Shown here piece after piece: positions 1 to 8,173 of a stretch of DNA of 64,000 bases. The DNA is taken from the NCBI RefSeq assembly GCF_030296775.1, contig NZ_AP027742.1, positions 2,914,001 through 2,978,000 on the forward strand. Direction: 5' to 3'. The DNA comes from Claveliimonas bilis (GTDB lineage Bacteria > Bacillota > Clostridia > Lachnospirales > Lachnospiraceae). The notes beneath the pieces were generated by a model. The model ran no database searches and was not told the DNA's origin. It saw only the letters and a list, made by a program, of their open reading frames with translations. Each line of letters starts with the position of its first letter. Within the stretch, counting starts at the first letter, position 1. Made by a program: the position numbers and the translations under genes.

Positions 1-4
1 ACCC

Positions 5-50
5 AGGTATAATAACCACGCGGCTGCTATTATATGTGGTTATTATACCT
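5..50. repeat. Perfect 15-bp inverted repeat
   Basis: Two perfect 15-base arms at 5-19 and 36-50 (AGGTATAATAACCAC and its complement) are separated by 16 bases. It lies about 70 bases beyond the 3' end of the amidase gene. The arms are AT-rich and no U-run follows on the minus strand, so a Rho-independent terminator is possible but not convincing. It could also belong to a gene outside the window. Confidence 0.55.
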
Positions 51-118
51 AAAGTTTTTAAAAATTACCAGCACCGGAAAACAGAGACTATCGGAAGCGG
101 GAGGATCTCCATATGGGA

Positions 119-985
119 TCAGGACACAATCACAGTGGAATAACCTGCCCGTTTCAGCCGCCGTTCCATGTCGGCTGCTTCCTCCAATGTGTCATATCCG
201 CCCACCTGAACTCTTAAATAGCCGTCAGAATCCTCAATATACGCCGGAAAATCCTGCTCCAAAAGTTCCCCTCTAAGTCTCTCTGCATAAGTACGGTTGC
301 GGAAAGCCCCTACCTGCACGCGATAATCGTGGACTACTGCATTTTCAAATTCATTATTTTCATATTGACTGTCTGTATTTCCCCCTGTCATGCCGCTGTT
401 CCCACTGCCATTTACGCTTCCGGACGTATCTGCACTTCCTTCAATAAGTCCGTTCCGCTGCAGGGTATCGAGGATTCCCTCGGCAATGGCAAGTGCAATG
501 TCATCAAAATTCTGATCAAACAACATGTTATCGGTGTCAGAATTGATAAATCCGGCCTCCACAAGAACAGCCGGCATTTTTGTCCTCTTCAGCACGACCA
601 GATTCGGTCTTGCCTTGACGCCAAGATCCACAAACCCTATAGTTGCCAGCTCCTCATTGATCGCCTCCGCGATCTGGTACTTCAGTCCCGACAGATCGTA
701 CACCAGCGATTCCACACCGGACACCTCGTTGTCTCTTGGAAAAGAATTGCGGTGAATGGAAATAAAGAGATCCACTCCTGCCTGATTTGCTTCCATCGCT
801 TTTTCATATGGTGTCTCATAGACATCTGTCGTACGTGTATATTCTACATCAATACCTCTGTTCTGCAAAATTTCCCCTACAGCAAGCGCCAGGCGCAAGG
901 TATCGTCCTTTTCCTGACGCCCGTTGTACACTGCTCCCGGATCCCGTCCTCCGTGTCCTGCATCCAGCATGATTGAATATGCCAT
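119..985 (-). CDS. N-acetylmuramoyl-L-alanine amidase with C-terminal SPOR domain
   Basis: A cell-wall hydrolase that cuts the amide bond between N-acetylmuramic acid and the stem peptide. Residues 1-180 form an Amidase_3 domain: the zinc ligands can be seen as H11 in DAGHGGRDPG, E25, and H78 in SIHRNSF, and the catalytic Glu lies in VLVEAGFI. A Ser/Gly/Asn-rich linker (about 185-215) joins a SPOR domain (about 218-288, starting YRVQVGAF), which in this family binds denuded glycan. There is no signal peptide, as in CwlC-type spore mother-cell lysis amidases, so action at sporulation or lysis is likely. It stands alone, with a truncated sodC upstream. The family call is firm; the CwlC-like role is inferred. 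Confidence 0.9.
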   Translation of the reverse strand: MAYSIMLDAGHGGRDPGAVYNGRQEKDDTLRLALAVGEILQNRGIDVEYTRTTDVYETPYEKAMEANQAGVDLFISIHRNSFPRDNEVSGVESLVYDLSGLKYQIAEAINEELATIGFVDLGVKARPNLVVLKRTKMPAVLVEAGFINSDTDNMLFDQNFDDIALAIAEGILDTLQRNGLIEGSADTSGSVNGSGNSGMTGGNTDSQYENNEFENAVVHDYRVQVGAFRNRTYAERLRGELLEQDFPAYIEDSDGYLRVQVGGYDTLEEAADMERRLKRAGYSTVIVS

Positions 986-1059
986 AAAAATCCTCCTATT
1001 TGCACAGTCTTTCTACTCCAGCATATGCAGACAGGAGGCTTTTTGTTACATGGAAATGT

Positions 1060-1449
1060 TTATCGTATATCAGGATCTTCTGCCACGATCTGTCCGCAGG
1101 CAATCTTCTCTCCTGAATTTCCCGACGGCTGGGTGCAGAAATCATCAGGCATATCATGAATCACAACTGTCTTCCCCACCACTTCCTCCGGAAAAAAGCG
1201 GGTGGTATAGACCATCATCCACGCTGTTCCCTTATCGGATAGAAGAGGAGGCAGATCCCCCTCATGTTCCGGATGCATTTTACCCCGGGTCTGATAGTGG
1301 CCGTCTGTATCGGCAAATTCATCCGAAGTGGTTCCGGTACAGGCGCTTCCTTCATGAATATGAAATCCGTAAAAGCCGAGGCCTTGCCCTGTATTGTGCG
1401 GAGTAAGGCCGGAAATATTAGCACCGGCGCCAAAAGGATGTTCTTCTAT
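1060..1449 (-). pseudogene. sodC: 5'-truncated Cu/Zn superoxide dismutase remnant
   Basis: The minus-strand frame encodes the C-terminal two thirds of a Cu/Zn superoxide dismutase. Copper and zinc ligands are present in FYGFHIHEG, GHYQ, MHPEHEGDLPP and VVIHDMPDDF, and both disulfide cysteines are there (SACTG and KIACG). The frame is open from 1488 to the stop at 1060, but no ATG, GTG or TTG lies before the FHIHEG motif; the first ATG is at 1278, inside the domain. The missing part corresponds to about 30-40 residues forming the first beta strands. The upstream end runs into the last codons of the MoxR gene, so the 5' end was probably deleted when the two became adjacent. A start at ATA (1449), next to an AGAGGA sequence, cannot be excluded but would be exceptional. 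Confidence 0.75.
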
Positions 1450-2936
1450 GACATTTCCTCTAATTCTTCTAAGATCTTCTCTCTTCTTTCATCAAACAGA
1501 AGTCCTTTGTTGTATTTAAAATATTTATCACAGTCATTTTCTTTCAGATACTGGATGCTGTAGTAATTGGTATTCAGCTCGGTCACAAAGCAGACCATTT
1601 CCTGACTGTCCCCGAAGGCATCCTCCATAAAGTCAAAGGCGTGATCCAGCGCTTCTCCGGCCGCATCCACAGCCTGCTGCCGCTTATCAGCCTCCTTCGC
1701 AAACTCTGCCCGGACTCTCTCGAATGCCTCGTCTTTCTGCTCATCCTGTTCCAGATGTTCTTCCTTAAGGATCACAACATACCGCTCCAGTGTGTCCGCG
1801 ACTTTGCGGAGCATATGATCCGCCTCTTTTGTCAGCTGTCCTGCCCGGCGAAGCTTCTCATATTCTTTCTCCGCCTCTTCTTTGATATCAGCCAGATTTC
1901 CCTGTACCTTATACTTCTTAAGCCATCCGAACAGCCTGGTTACATACTGGTCTGCAAGGTAACTTGCCTGGAACAATTCGCTAAGCTTCCCGATCAGCAT
2001 CCCCACGACGCTTAAACGCTCGTCGAAGGAAGCAAATTTCAGCTTGTCCAGGGTATCTTTTCCATAGTGTCCTTCCAGGATTTTCTCCAGTCCGTAATCC
2101 TTTTTATATTTGTGAAAAAGCTCCAGATAATTGGCAAAATCCTTGGCGATCTTCCAGTGCTGCAAATACTGATGCACCACTTCCCGGTCCGCTTTTTTGC
2201 CGATCGCCTCGTACACCTTTAAAAGCTCTGAGAGATCCTCCCAGCCCCGGGCTGTTACAAATGTCCTGCCGTCCACCGTTGTCTCCATCCGATAAAAGCA
2301 GTCTTTCCGGATTTCCAGGTAGGAGAGGATGGCAGGATGGATCCCGGCGCGATAGGCGTATTCTCTCCACACCTCATAGTTTTCTTCCACATCGATCCGG
2401 CGGATCCTGTCCAGTGTCACCACGTCAAATTCCCGCACGGATTTATTGTACTCCGGCGGATTTCCGGCTGCCACGATGATCCACCCTTCCGGCACTTTCT
2501 GATTGCCGAACGTTTTGCACTGCAGAAACTGCAGCATAGTAGGCGCCAGTGTCTCCGAGACGCAGTTGATCTCATCAATGAAGAGGATTCCCTCTTTTAA
2601 TCCTGTTTCTTCCATTTTCTCATAGACAGAGGAAATGATCTCGCTCATGGTATATTCCGTGACGGAATATGTTTTCTCTCCGTAAGTTTTCTCTCTGATA
2701 AAAGGAAGCCCCACTGCACTTTGCCTTGTATGATGGGTAATGGTGTAGGAGACAAGGGCAATGCCGCAGTGCCTTGCCACCTGCTCCATGATCTGTGTCT
2801 TGCCGATCCCCGGAGGTCCCATCAGAAGGATGGGGCGCTGCCGGATAGACGGTATCATATATTCTCCGTAGGAATCTTTCTTAAGATAAGCCGTAACGGA
2901 GTCCTGAATTTCTTTTTTGGCTCGCTTTATATTCAT
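1446..2936 (-). CDS. MoxR-type AAA+ ATPase
   Basis: An AAA_5 (dynein-related/MoxR) ATPase of 496 residues. Walker A is GPPGIGKT at 40-47, Walker B is ILFIDEIN at 117-124, and sensor 1 is in AAGNPPEYN. The N-terminal 300 residues form the motor; the rest is a helical, charged region with likely coiled coil. MoxR ATPases act as chaperones that pair with VWA-domain proteins to mature or activate partners. The next gene upstream encodes such a VWA protein and overlaps this start by 4 bases (ATGA), so the two are translationally coupled. The client is not known. The downstream end abuts the sodC remnant. Confidence 0.85.
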   Translation of the reverse strand: MNIKRAKKEIQDSVTAYLKKDSYGEYMIPSIRQRPILLMGPPGIGKTQIMEQVARHCGIALVSYTITHHTRQSAVGLPFIREKTYGEKTYSVTEYTMSEIISSVYEKMEETGLKEGILFIDEINCVSETLAPTMLQFLQCKTFGNQKVPEGWIIVAAGNPPEYNKSVREFDVVTLDRIRRIDVEENYEVWREYAYRAGIHPAILSYLEIRKDCFYRMETTVDGRTFVTARGWEDLSELLKVYEAIGKKADREVVHQYLQHWKIAKDFANYLELFHKYKKDYGLEKILEGHYGKDTLDKLKFASFDERLSVVGMLIGKLSELFQASYLADQYVTRLFGWLKKYKVQGNLADIKEEAEKEYEKLRRAGQLTKEADHMLRKVADTLERYVVILKEEHLEQDEQKDEAFERVRAEFAKEADKRQQAVDAAGEALDHAFDFMEDAFGDSQEMVCFVTELNTNYYSIQYLKENDCDKYFKYNKGLLFDERREKILEELEEMS

Positions 2937-4276
2937 GCTGTATCTCCTTTTCTCTCCTCTGATTTTCCGGACATTTTCCGGACATCCTCCTCATTAAGGA
3001 TCAATTTCATGGCCCATGCAGGCACATTCACATCCTCATAATCCTCTTTCATAAAGACAAAGGCTGTCTCGTAAGGAGGCATTTTCTTCGGATAAACTCC
3101 CTGTCCGTCTGTAAAATAGATCAGTCCCCGAAGCTGTGAAAATTCTTTCTGCTCCAGAAGCTTCTCCACATGGGCAAAAGCCGGGCGGAAATCCGTCCCG
3201 CCCTCTCCTTTCAGTTCGAGATCGTCCATGTATGCCCTAAGCTCTTCTTCATTCGTAATCTTCCGATCCGACTGCACGGTGTCATCACACTGGATAATGT
3301 GGATATTCACTTTCCGGAAAAAGCTGTTCTGCTCACTTAACACCGTATAAGTCTCTTCCAGAAATTTTTGCACAAGTTCTCCTGAACAGGACATGGAGGT
3401 ATCGATCACGATCACGAAGTCCTCGATTTTCTTCGTCTCTTTCCATTCCTGCGGCTCGATCAGAGGCATGTTGCCGTAAAGCCTAAGTCCATAACTGTAA
3501 AAGGAATAATCGAAGGAATCATCATCCACTGCCATTTCCTCTCTTAAAACCACGAATTTCCTCAGGAAATCTCCGTACTTGAACCGCTCTTTATTCTCTA
3601 CTTTGACATGTTCCAGCAGATTCCCGGATGCCGAGGAAGCTTCCTTGGAAAATGTCTCCATGTCAGTCTCCATCTCTTCCGTCTTATTCTGCCACTGATT
3701 CTCAATCTCCTGGCGGCGATCTTCCTCATCATCGTCCGGCCAGTAAATATGACTGTCCGTATAAAATTCTTCCGCCAGCTCTCCAAGCTTTCTTTCGCTC
3801 AGATTCCAGTTTTCCAGGGAACCGTATACCTTTTCCGGAGTCAGTACTTTCATCTCTTGCTTCAGCTTCCGGTACGTCTCTCTTCGCAGAAAAGACCGGG
3901 ATCTTAAGACCGGCCGGTGCTGCATACTGTCGATCATGGATTCCGCCACAATATCACAGGACAGATTCCACAGATCTTCATCCCGCCCGTTTCTCCGGGT
4001 TAAATGATGAAACAGGCAGTGGAGTACCATATGAAGATAAAGCCGGTTCACCAATACCGCATCCTTACGATACATTTTGCTCAGATTCTCCGGATGATAA
4101 CAAATGGAAAATCCGTCTGTCCCTGCCGGATCGGCTGCCGGATCTGCCGCAAAATAGAAACTGCTTAAAGCCACGTCAAGAAACCTCATCTTAAGATAGA
4201 GCTCATTTCTTGCAAGAACCAGAATTTCTCTTCCGATTCCCTTCAGTTTCTCCGCATTTGTTCTTTCCTCTGTCAT
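2933..4276 (-). CDS. VWA-like / DUF2201 putative metallopeptidase-domain protein
   Basis: The 447-residue protein has two parts. The N-terminal region (about 1-200) carries a helix with HMVLHCLFHH at 82-91, the HxxxH-like signature of the DUF2201 putative metallopeptidase domain. The C-terminal region (about 285-440) is a von Willebrand A-like domain with the MIDAS-type sequence DTSMS in VIVIDTSMSCSG. A polar, acidic linker separates them. DUF2201 proteins are regular partners of MoxR ATPases, and this gene sits between the MoxR gene and the LRR gene with 4-base overlaps on both sides. Proteolytic activity has not been shown for the family; a scaffold role in a MoxR-VWA chaperone pair is the safer reading. 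Confidence 0.8.
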   Translation of the reverse strand: MTEERTNAEKLKGIGREILVLARNELYLKMRFLDVALSSFYFAADPAADPAGTDGFSICYHPENLSKMYRKDAVLVNRLYLHMVLHCLFHHLTRRNGRDEDLWNLSCDIVAESMIDSMQHRPVLRSRSFLRRETYRKLKQEMKVLTPEKVYGSLENWNLSERKLGELAEEFYTDSHIYWPDDDEEDRRQEIENQWQNKTEEMETDMETFSKEASSASGNLLEHVKVENKERFKYGDFLRKFVVLREEMAVDDDSFDYSFYSYGLRLYGNMPLIEPQEWKETKKIEDFVIVIDTSMSCSGELVQKFLEETYTVLSEQNSFFRKVNIHIIQCDDTVQSDRKITNEEELRAYMDDLELKGEGGTDFRPAFAHVEKLLEQKEFSQLRGLIYFTDGQGVYPKKMPPYETAFVFMKEDYEDVNVPAWAMKLILNEEDVRKMSGKSEERKGDTA

Positions 4277-5175
4277 AACTCAAATACCTTTTTCTGTTTT
4301 GGGAAATACCGGTGTCTTTCTTCCATCAGCACACTTAATATTTCCGTCTTTTCTTTTTCCGCCGCTTTCTCGATCGCACCCTCCAGCGTATCCCGGCTCC
4401 AGAAACCTTCTTTTCCGAAAAACCGCAGCATGTCCGATTCCTCTCTGTCAATATAGATTGACGCTGCCGCCATCAGGTGCTCTTTGACGTATTCTGCATA
4501 CTCCGCCTTTGCCGCCTGGGAGAGCTTATAAGGGTATCGAAGGCGCAGGGCTGCCATCTCTGACGCCGTTTCCTCTGTCTCTTCAGCCACCGCTCTTGGA
4601 AACAGCCTGTCGTACTCGCTGTAATTCAGTTCCCTGTCATAGAAGCACTGCCGGTAGTCTCCTCCGGAACCGTGATAATGGGTCTCTACAATTCTTGCCG
4701 GAGTATTTTCCACAGCCTCTTCATAGTGCTCCGGAAAGATCAGCTTTGCTCTTTCTTCCGATCCGTCTTCCCGGCAGTAGCGCATCGTCACTGTAAGGGC
4801 GTACCTGATCTCATCGGCAATAAATTTCAGTACGGATTTCTCTCCCTTATAGAGCCGTATCTCAATGTTCCGTATGGCGCTGCCTGTGAAGGCTCCTGCC
4901 CCCACATCATTCAAGGCGTCGGAAAAAGAAAGGCTTTTCAAATGAAAGCACCGGTAAAACACATAATTTCCAATCTGCTCCATATAGCGGGGCAATGCAA
5001 CAGACGTAACATTTGTCCTTGAAAACGCATAGGGAGCCGCCCAGCGGACCGGCTCCCCTTCTATCTGTTCCGGAATGATGACCGATCCGCTGCAGGCAGG
5101 ACACTTTTCCAGCAGTATCCCGCCTTCTCTCCTTGCGTATTCCAATCCGTCAATGATTCCGCTATTTTCCATCAT
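4273..5175 (-). CDS. Leucine-rich-repeat (BspA-like, LRR_5) protein
   Basis: This 300-residue soluble protein starts with a CPACS zinc-like pair (about 25-28). A short run of BspA-type LRR_5 repeats follows (about 35-110; IPEQIEGEPV, TSVALPRYMEQIGNYVFYRC, LKSLSFSDAL). The remaining 190 residues are mostly helical, and near the end read as one or two ankyrin-like helix pairs (MLRFFGKEGF, EILSVLMEE). It has no signal peptide or membrane segment, so it is probably cytoplasmic. It lies in a tight operon with the MoxR and DUF2201 genes, overlapping the latter by 4 bases and DUF3783 by 14. It may present a client or partner to the ATPase; its function is unknown. Confidence 0.65.
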   Translation of the reverse strand: MMENSGIIDGLEYARREGGILLEKCPACSGSVIIPEQIEGEPVRWAAPYAFSRTNVTSVALPRYMEQIGNYVFYRCFHLKSLSFSDALNDVGAGAFTGSAIRNIEIRLYKGEKSVLKFIADEIRYALTVTMRYCREDGSEERAKLIFPEHYEEAVENTPARIVETHYHGSGGDYRQCFYDRELNYSEYDRLFPRAVAEETEETASEMAALRLRYPYKLSQAAKAEYAEYVKEHLMAAASIYIDREESDMLRFFGKEGFWSRDTLEGAIEKAAEKEKTEILSVLMEERHRYFPKQKKVFEL

Positions 5176-5596
5176 TTCTGTTTTCTTCCTCTTTACCGCC
5201 GGCTCTCTTTGCCGCGATCATCTTCTGCATTTCTTCATGCTCCCTTACAAGCTCGTTATGAAGCTCCAATGTATTCCAATGCACATTGGTTGGGGTCAGG
5301 GCCGCTTTCAAAGGGATCTGCAGCCCTTCTTTCTTCAGATAGGCGAGCATCCGGTTCATCTGGGGATCTGTCAGGTGATTCAGCACCAGCATTTCCTCGT
5401 CAAACCCTTCTCCTTCATAGATCTCCTCTGTGCGCTCTATGCCCTCCACTCCTGCAAGGGCGCCGATCTTCTGGAGATAGTCCTCCTTCTCCACAGTCTT
5501 GATCTTAATTCCCATAAGGACAAAAATAAATTTTACTTTATCTGTTCTCTCTTTATCTTTGAAATTATATAATAATACACTTCCTCTAACTGCCAT
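5162..5596 (-). CDS. DUF3783 domain-containing protein
   Basis: A small, soluble 144-residue protein of the DUF3783 family. The core (about 10-90) starts SVLLYNF and contains the conserved-looking EMLVLNHLTDPQMN stretch, followed by a helical, charged tail rich in Lys and Glu. The ATG at 5596 was chosen because GAAAGGAGATACG precedes it; the longer open frame upstream (to 5656) has no such site. It is the first gene of the operon leading to the LRR, DUF2201 and MoxR genes and overlaps the LRR gene by 14 bases. The molecular function of DUF3783 is not known to me. Confidence 0.7.
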   Translation of the reverse strand: MAVRGSVLLYNFKDKERTDKVKFIFVLMGIKIKTVEKEDYLQKIGALAGVEGIERTEEIYEGEGFDEEMLVLNHLTDPQMNRMLAYLKKEGLQIPLKAALTPTNVHWNTLELHNELVREHEEMQKMIAAKRAGGKEEENRNDGK

Positions 5597-5627
5597 ACGT
5601 ATCTCCTTTCTGAAATAAAGAAAATCA

Positions 5628-5646
5628 TTTCCTGTCAGACAGGAAA
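5628..5646. promoter_or_regulatory. Palindrome upstream of the DUF3783-MoxR operon
   Basis: TTTCCTGTC-A-GACAGGAAA is a perfect 9+1+9 palindrome ending 32 bases before the DUF3783 start codon. The size and place fit an operator for a dimeric repressor. It sits beside a GC-rich hairpin (5646-5668; AGCGGCGGC/GCTGCCGCT on the minus strand) that may end the upstream gene. The binding protein is unknown. Confidence 0.4.
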
Positions 5647-5703
5647 GCGGCAGCAATAAGCCGCCGCTAACAGTATAGCAGATATTTCAGATTTGTACCA
5701 GCG

Positions 5704-5970
5704 CTACATACAGTCTACCAGAAGACCGGAAGCCTCCTCCAGCATCCCAAAGAAATCTTCTTCCCGGGACAGGGCTTTTCCCTTATCCCTGTCAATGCGC
5801 TCCGCCAGTTTTCTCACTCCCTCATTCTGCGGATCTTTTTCCAGGATGATCTGACACAGCTTGGACGCCGCCTCTGTAAGACGGATGGATCCATAGATCC
5901 TCGGCTCTCCCGGAAGACCCTGCGCACTTGTGATCAGATAGATCAAAAGCTCAAGTTCTTTGCTGTCCAT
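5704..5970 (-). CDS. Small helical protein, DUF6092-like
   Basis: An 88-residue acidic, helical protein beginning MDSKELELLIYLITSAQGL. The start at 5970 has the site AAAAGGAGA seven bases upstream; the longer frame reaching 6072 only overlaps the neighbouring nitroreductase gene. The N-terminal pattern (helix, LITSAQGLPGEPRIYG, then RLTEAASKL) resembles the DUF6092 family as I remember it, but I could not check this. It lies 32 bases after the nitroreductase stop and is probably cotranscribed with it. Function unknown. Confidence 0.55.
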   Translation of the reverse strand: MDSKELELLIYLITSAQGLPGEPRIYGSIRLTEAASKLCQIILEKDPQNEGVRKLAERIDRDKGKALSREEDFFGMLEEASGLLVDCM

Positions 5971-6001
5971 TCTCTTCTCTCCTTTTCGTTTTTTCTGGTT
6001 T

Positions 6002-6526
6002 TTATTCCTTTTCAAATGTATTAAAAAATGCGATGTCTTCTGCTTTCGGCCTTGCCGGACATCTTGGCTCACCCTTCGGGTAACCGATGGAGATCAGCGC
6101 CTCGATCCGGTATTCCTCCGGGATATTAAGGATCTTCCTTATGGCCGTATCGTTATAAGATTTAATGGCGCATGTGCCAAGACCATACTCCAGGGCGGCC
6201 AGCATCAGATTTTCCGCTGCCATGGAGGCATCCATCATGCAGCCGTAGATTTTAGAATTTTCTCCGCCTTTTTTCAGCGCCTTTTCCATATCGGAACAGA
6301 TTACCAGAATAACCGGCGGCTTCCCCGAAAGTCCCGGACTGAAAAAATCCACCTTTTCCCTGAGCGCATCTTCTGTGACAAAAAGGAATTTCCATGCCTG
6401 CAGATTACTGGCAGAAGGAGCTCTCTGGGCTGCGTCCGCCAGTTTGATGAGCACCTCTTTTGGCACTTTCTTTTCCTGAAAAGAACGGATGCTGTGTCTT
6501 TGCTCAATTGCTTTTAATATCTCCAT
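6002..6526 (-). CDS. Nitroreductase family FMN protein
   Basis: A 174-residue flavoprotein of the nitroreductase fold, probably a dimer using FMN and NAD(P)H to reduce nitro-, quinone- or enone-type compounds. The start of the domain shows the family FMN-phosphate site RHSIRSF (about 10-16). RAPSASNLQAWKF (about 34-46) is the PS(x)xNxQPWxF motif, and GLGTCAIKSY with IPEEYRIEALISIGYP forms the C-terminal half. ATG 6526 was chosen because GAGGTGA lies five bases upstream; a GTG three codons earlier is the alternative. The subgroup is short (F420/FMN-like, under 200 residues), and the physiological substrate is unknown. Confidence 0.85.
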   Translation of the reverse strand: MEILKAIEQRHSIRSFQEKKVPKEVLIKLADAAQRAPSASNLQAWKFLFVTEDALREKVDFFSPGLSGKPPVILVICSDMEKALKKGGENSKIYGCMMDASMAAENLMLAALEYGLGTCAIKSYNDTAIRKILNIPEEYRIEALISIGYPKGEPRCPARPKAEDIAFFNTFEKE

Positions 6527-6668
6527 GTTCTTCACCTCATCTGCCGCCGAAAGTATTTACTTTTTTCAGCGGATTCGTTAAAATATTTTCTGTTGCATAT
6601 GATATGACACCAAAGCGTTCTGCTTCCATGTCAGGAATCGTACGCTTCACATACAAAGGAGGACTTCT

Positions 6669-7418
6669 ATGTTTGGACTTGGAACGATCATCAACACCCT
6701 GGCTGTCATCGCCGGAGGACTTCTGGGCCTTTTTTTCAAAAAGGGCCTGCGGGAAAATGTACAGGATATTCTCATGAAAGGAAGCGGCATTGCCATTTTG
6801 TTTATCGGTATTTCCGGCACGCTCTCCTACATGCTGACAATCGAAAACGGTAACATAGGAACCCGTGGGACCATGCTTCTTATTTTTTCCATGACACTTG
6901 GTTCTCTGGCAGGAGAACTGCTTGATATCGAAGGGAGGATCGAGCATTTCGGGCTGTGGCTCCGGAATTTCTTCCATTCACACGGCGACTCCTCCTTTGT
7001 GGATGGTTTCGTAAACACATCCCTTATCATCTGCATCGGCGCCATGGCAATCGTGGGCTCCATCGAGGACGGCATTCACCATGACATTTCCATGCTCACG
7101 GCAAAAGCGATCCTGGACTTTGTCATCGTCCTTGTCAACGCCTCCATCTACGGCAAGGGCACGATCTGTTCCGCTATCCCAATCTTTGTCTACCAGGGAA
7201 GTATTACTGCCATTGCAGCCGTGGCCGGATCTTTTGCAAGCGATGCTCTCATCGCCCAGCTTTCTTTTGTAGGATCCGCCCTCATTTTCTGTATCGGTGT
7301 CAACACGACCTTCGGCAAGATCCTGAAGGTGGGCAATATGCTCCCCGCTCTCTTCTTCCCGGTCATCACACTGTTTCTGGGACACTTTTTCCCGGCGGCG
7401 GCTTCCTTTTTTTCCTAA
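6669..7418 (+). CDS. DUF554 family membrane protein (YdfK/YqgA type)
   Basis: A 249-residue integral membrane protein with about seven hydrophobic segments. It has the DUF554 opening GLGTIINTLAVIAGGLLGLF, the motif CIGAMAIVGSIEDGI near the middle, and a C-terminal IGVNTTFGKILKVGNMLPAL segment. An AAAGGAGG site lies six bases before the ATG. It is alone on the plus strand, between the nitroreductase and a minus-strand racemase, and ends in its own terminator. A transport role is often assumed for the family, but the substrate is not known. Confidence 0.88.
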   Translation: MFGLGTIINTLAVIAGGLLGLFFKKGLRENVQDILMKGSGIAILFIGISGTLSYMLTIENGNIGTRGTMLLIFSMTLGSLAGELLDIEGRIEHFGLWLRNFFHSHGDSSFVDGFVNTSLIICIGAMAIVGSIEDGIHHDISMLTAKAILDFVIVLVNASIYGKGTICSAIPIFVYQGSITAIAAVAGSFASDALIAQLSFVGSALIFCIGVNTTFGKILKVGNMLPALFFPVITLFLGHFFPAAASFFS

Positions 7419-7436
7419 AGGTTCGCCGCCCTTTTT
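7394..7436 (+). terminator. Rho-independent terminator of the DUF554 gene
   Basis: GGCGGCG (7394-7400) pairs with CGCCGCC (7424-7430), and a T5 run follows at 7432-7436. The left arm lies inside the last codons of the gene. Confidence 0.6.
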
Positions 7437-7445
7437 CGTTCTCTT

Positions 7446-8105
7446 TTATCTGCGGATGCTCTCATAGTAAGCGAACAGACCTTCTGCCAGCACCGGATCG
7501 ATCACCGGAAGACCGGTTGCCTCTTCCAGTTCTTTTGCCACGCCAATGGTGGCAAGACCTGTACATGCAAGGGCGATCACTTCCGCCCCTTTCTCTTTCA
7601 GATTCTTTCCGGAAGCGATCACCTGCTTTCTTCCTTCCGGAGTCATCAGATCCAGAGTACTGTCCACACCTTCCGGTTTTTCCAGGATCATTTTCCCTTC
7701 AAGCAGTCTTGCATAAGCGTCCGGAGCATAATCCGTGATCCCAAGGACTCCGATTTTCGAGCCATACCGAAGGGCCAGGGCCACTGTTGTCTCTCCGCCG
7801 CCGGTTACGGGCATCCCCGGAAGCGCCTCCCTTATCTGACGTACGCCCGGATCATCTGCACAGCTTACAATGATCATATCCACATTCTGAAAGGATTTCG
7901 CCGTTTCCACGATCTTCGGAACCGCGATCTCGCAAAGCCGGGGGCTGTGGATCCCCTCTGGCTGGTCGGGAATACATTTTGTCTCCACATCAAGAGTGGG
8001 AAACTTCTCCATGATCTGTCTTTGATGGGAATATAATACTTCCGGATCCTCACAGGTCAGAACCCGGATCAGTCCTACTTTAAACTTCTTTTCATGCTGA
8101 CTCAT
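7446..8105 (-). CDS. Aspartate/glutamate racemase family protein
   Basis: A 219-residue member of the Asp/Glu/hydantoin racemase superfamily, which works with two catalytic cysteines. They are visible in DMIIVSCADDPG and VIALACTGLATIG, each in its usual half of the pseudo-symmetric fold. Between them lies PVTGGGETTVALAL, a typical ligand-binding loop. The start has AAAGGAGG upstream. It is the last gene of the OPT-DUF917-DUF1177-AroM-M29 cluster, separated from the M29 gene by a hairpin terminator at 8134-8164, so readthrough may set its level. Epimerising an amino acid or hydantoin-like intermediate of the pathway is the likely job; the substrate is unknown. Confidence 0.8.
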   Translation of the reverse strand: MSQHEKKFKVGLIRVLTCEDPEVLYSHQRQIMEKFPTLDVETKCIPDQPEGIHSPRLCEIAVPKIVETAKSFQNVDMIIVSCADDPGVRQIREALPGMPVTGGGETTVALALRYGSKIGVLGITDYAPDAYARLLEGKMILEKPEGVDSTLDLMTPEGRKQVIASGKNLKEKGAEVIALACTGLATIGVAKELEEATGLPVIDPVLAEGLFAYYESIRR

Positions 8106-8133
8106 TTTGCTTCCTCCTTTTACTTTTATAAAA

Positions 8134-8164
8134 AACCCCGCAGCTTTTCCATTGCTGCAGGGTT
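8134..8164 (-). terminator. Hairpin terminator between M29-like and racemase genes
   Basis: AACCCCGCAGC (8134-8144) pairs with GCTGCAGGGTT (8154-8164), with one mismatch. On the minus strand the stem is followed by a T run. It sits within the cluster and would reduce, not abolish, transcription of the racemase. Confidence 0.65.
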
Positions 8165-8173
8165 CGCCTTTTT

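Noticed and set aside
1447-1449. ATA start codon for an intact SodC
   Set aside because: ATA starts are exceptional, and the product would still lack the first strands of the fold.
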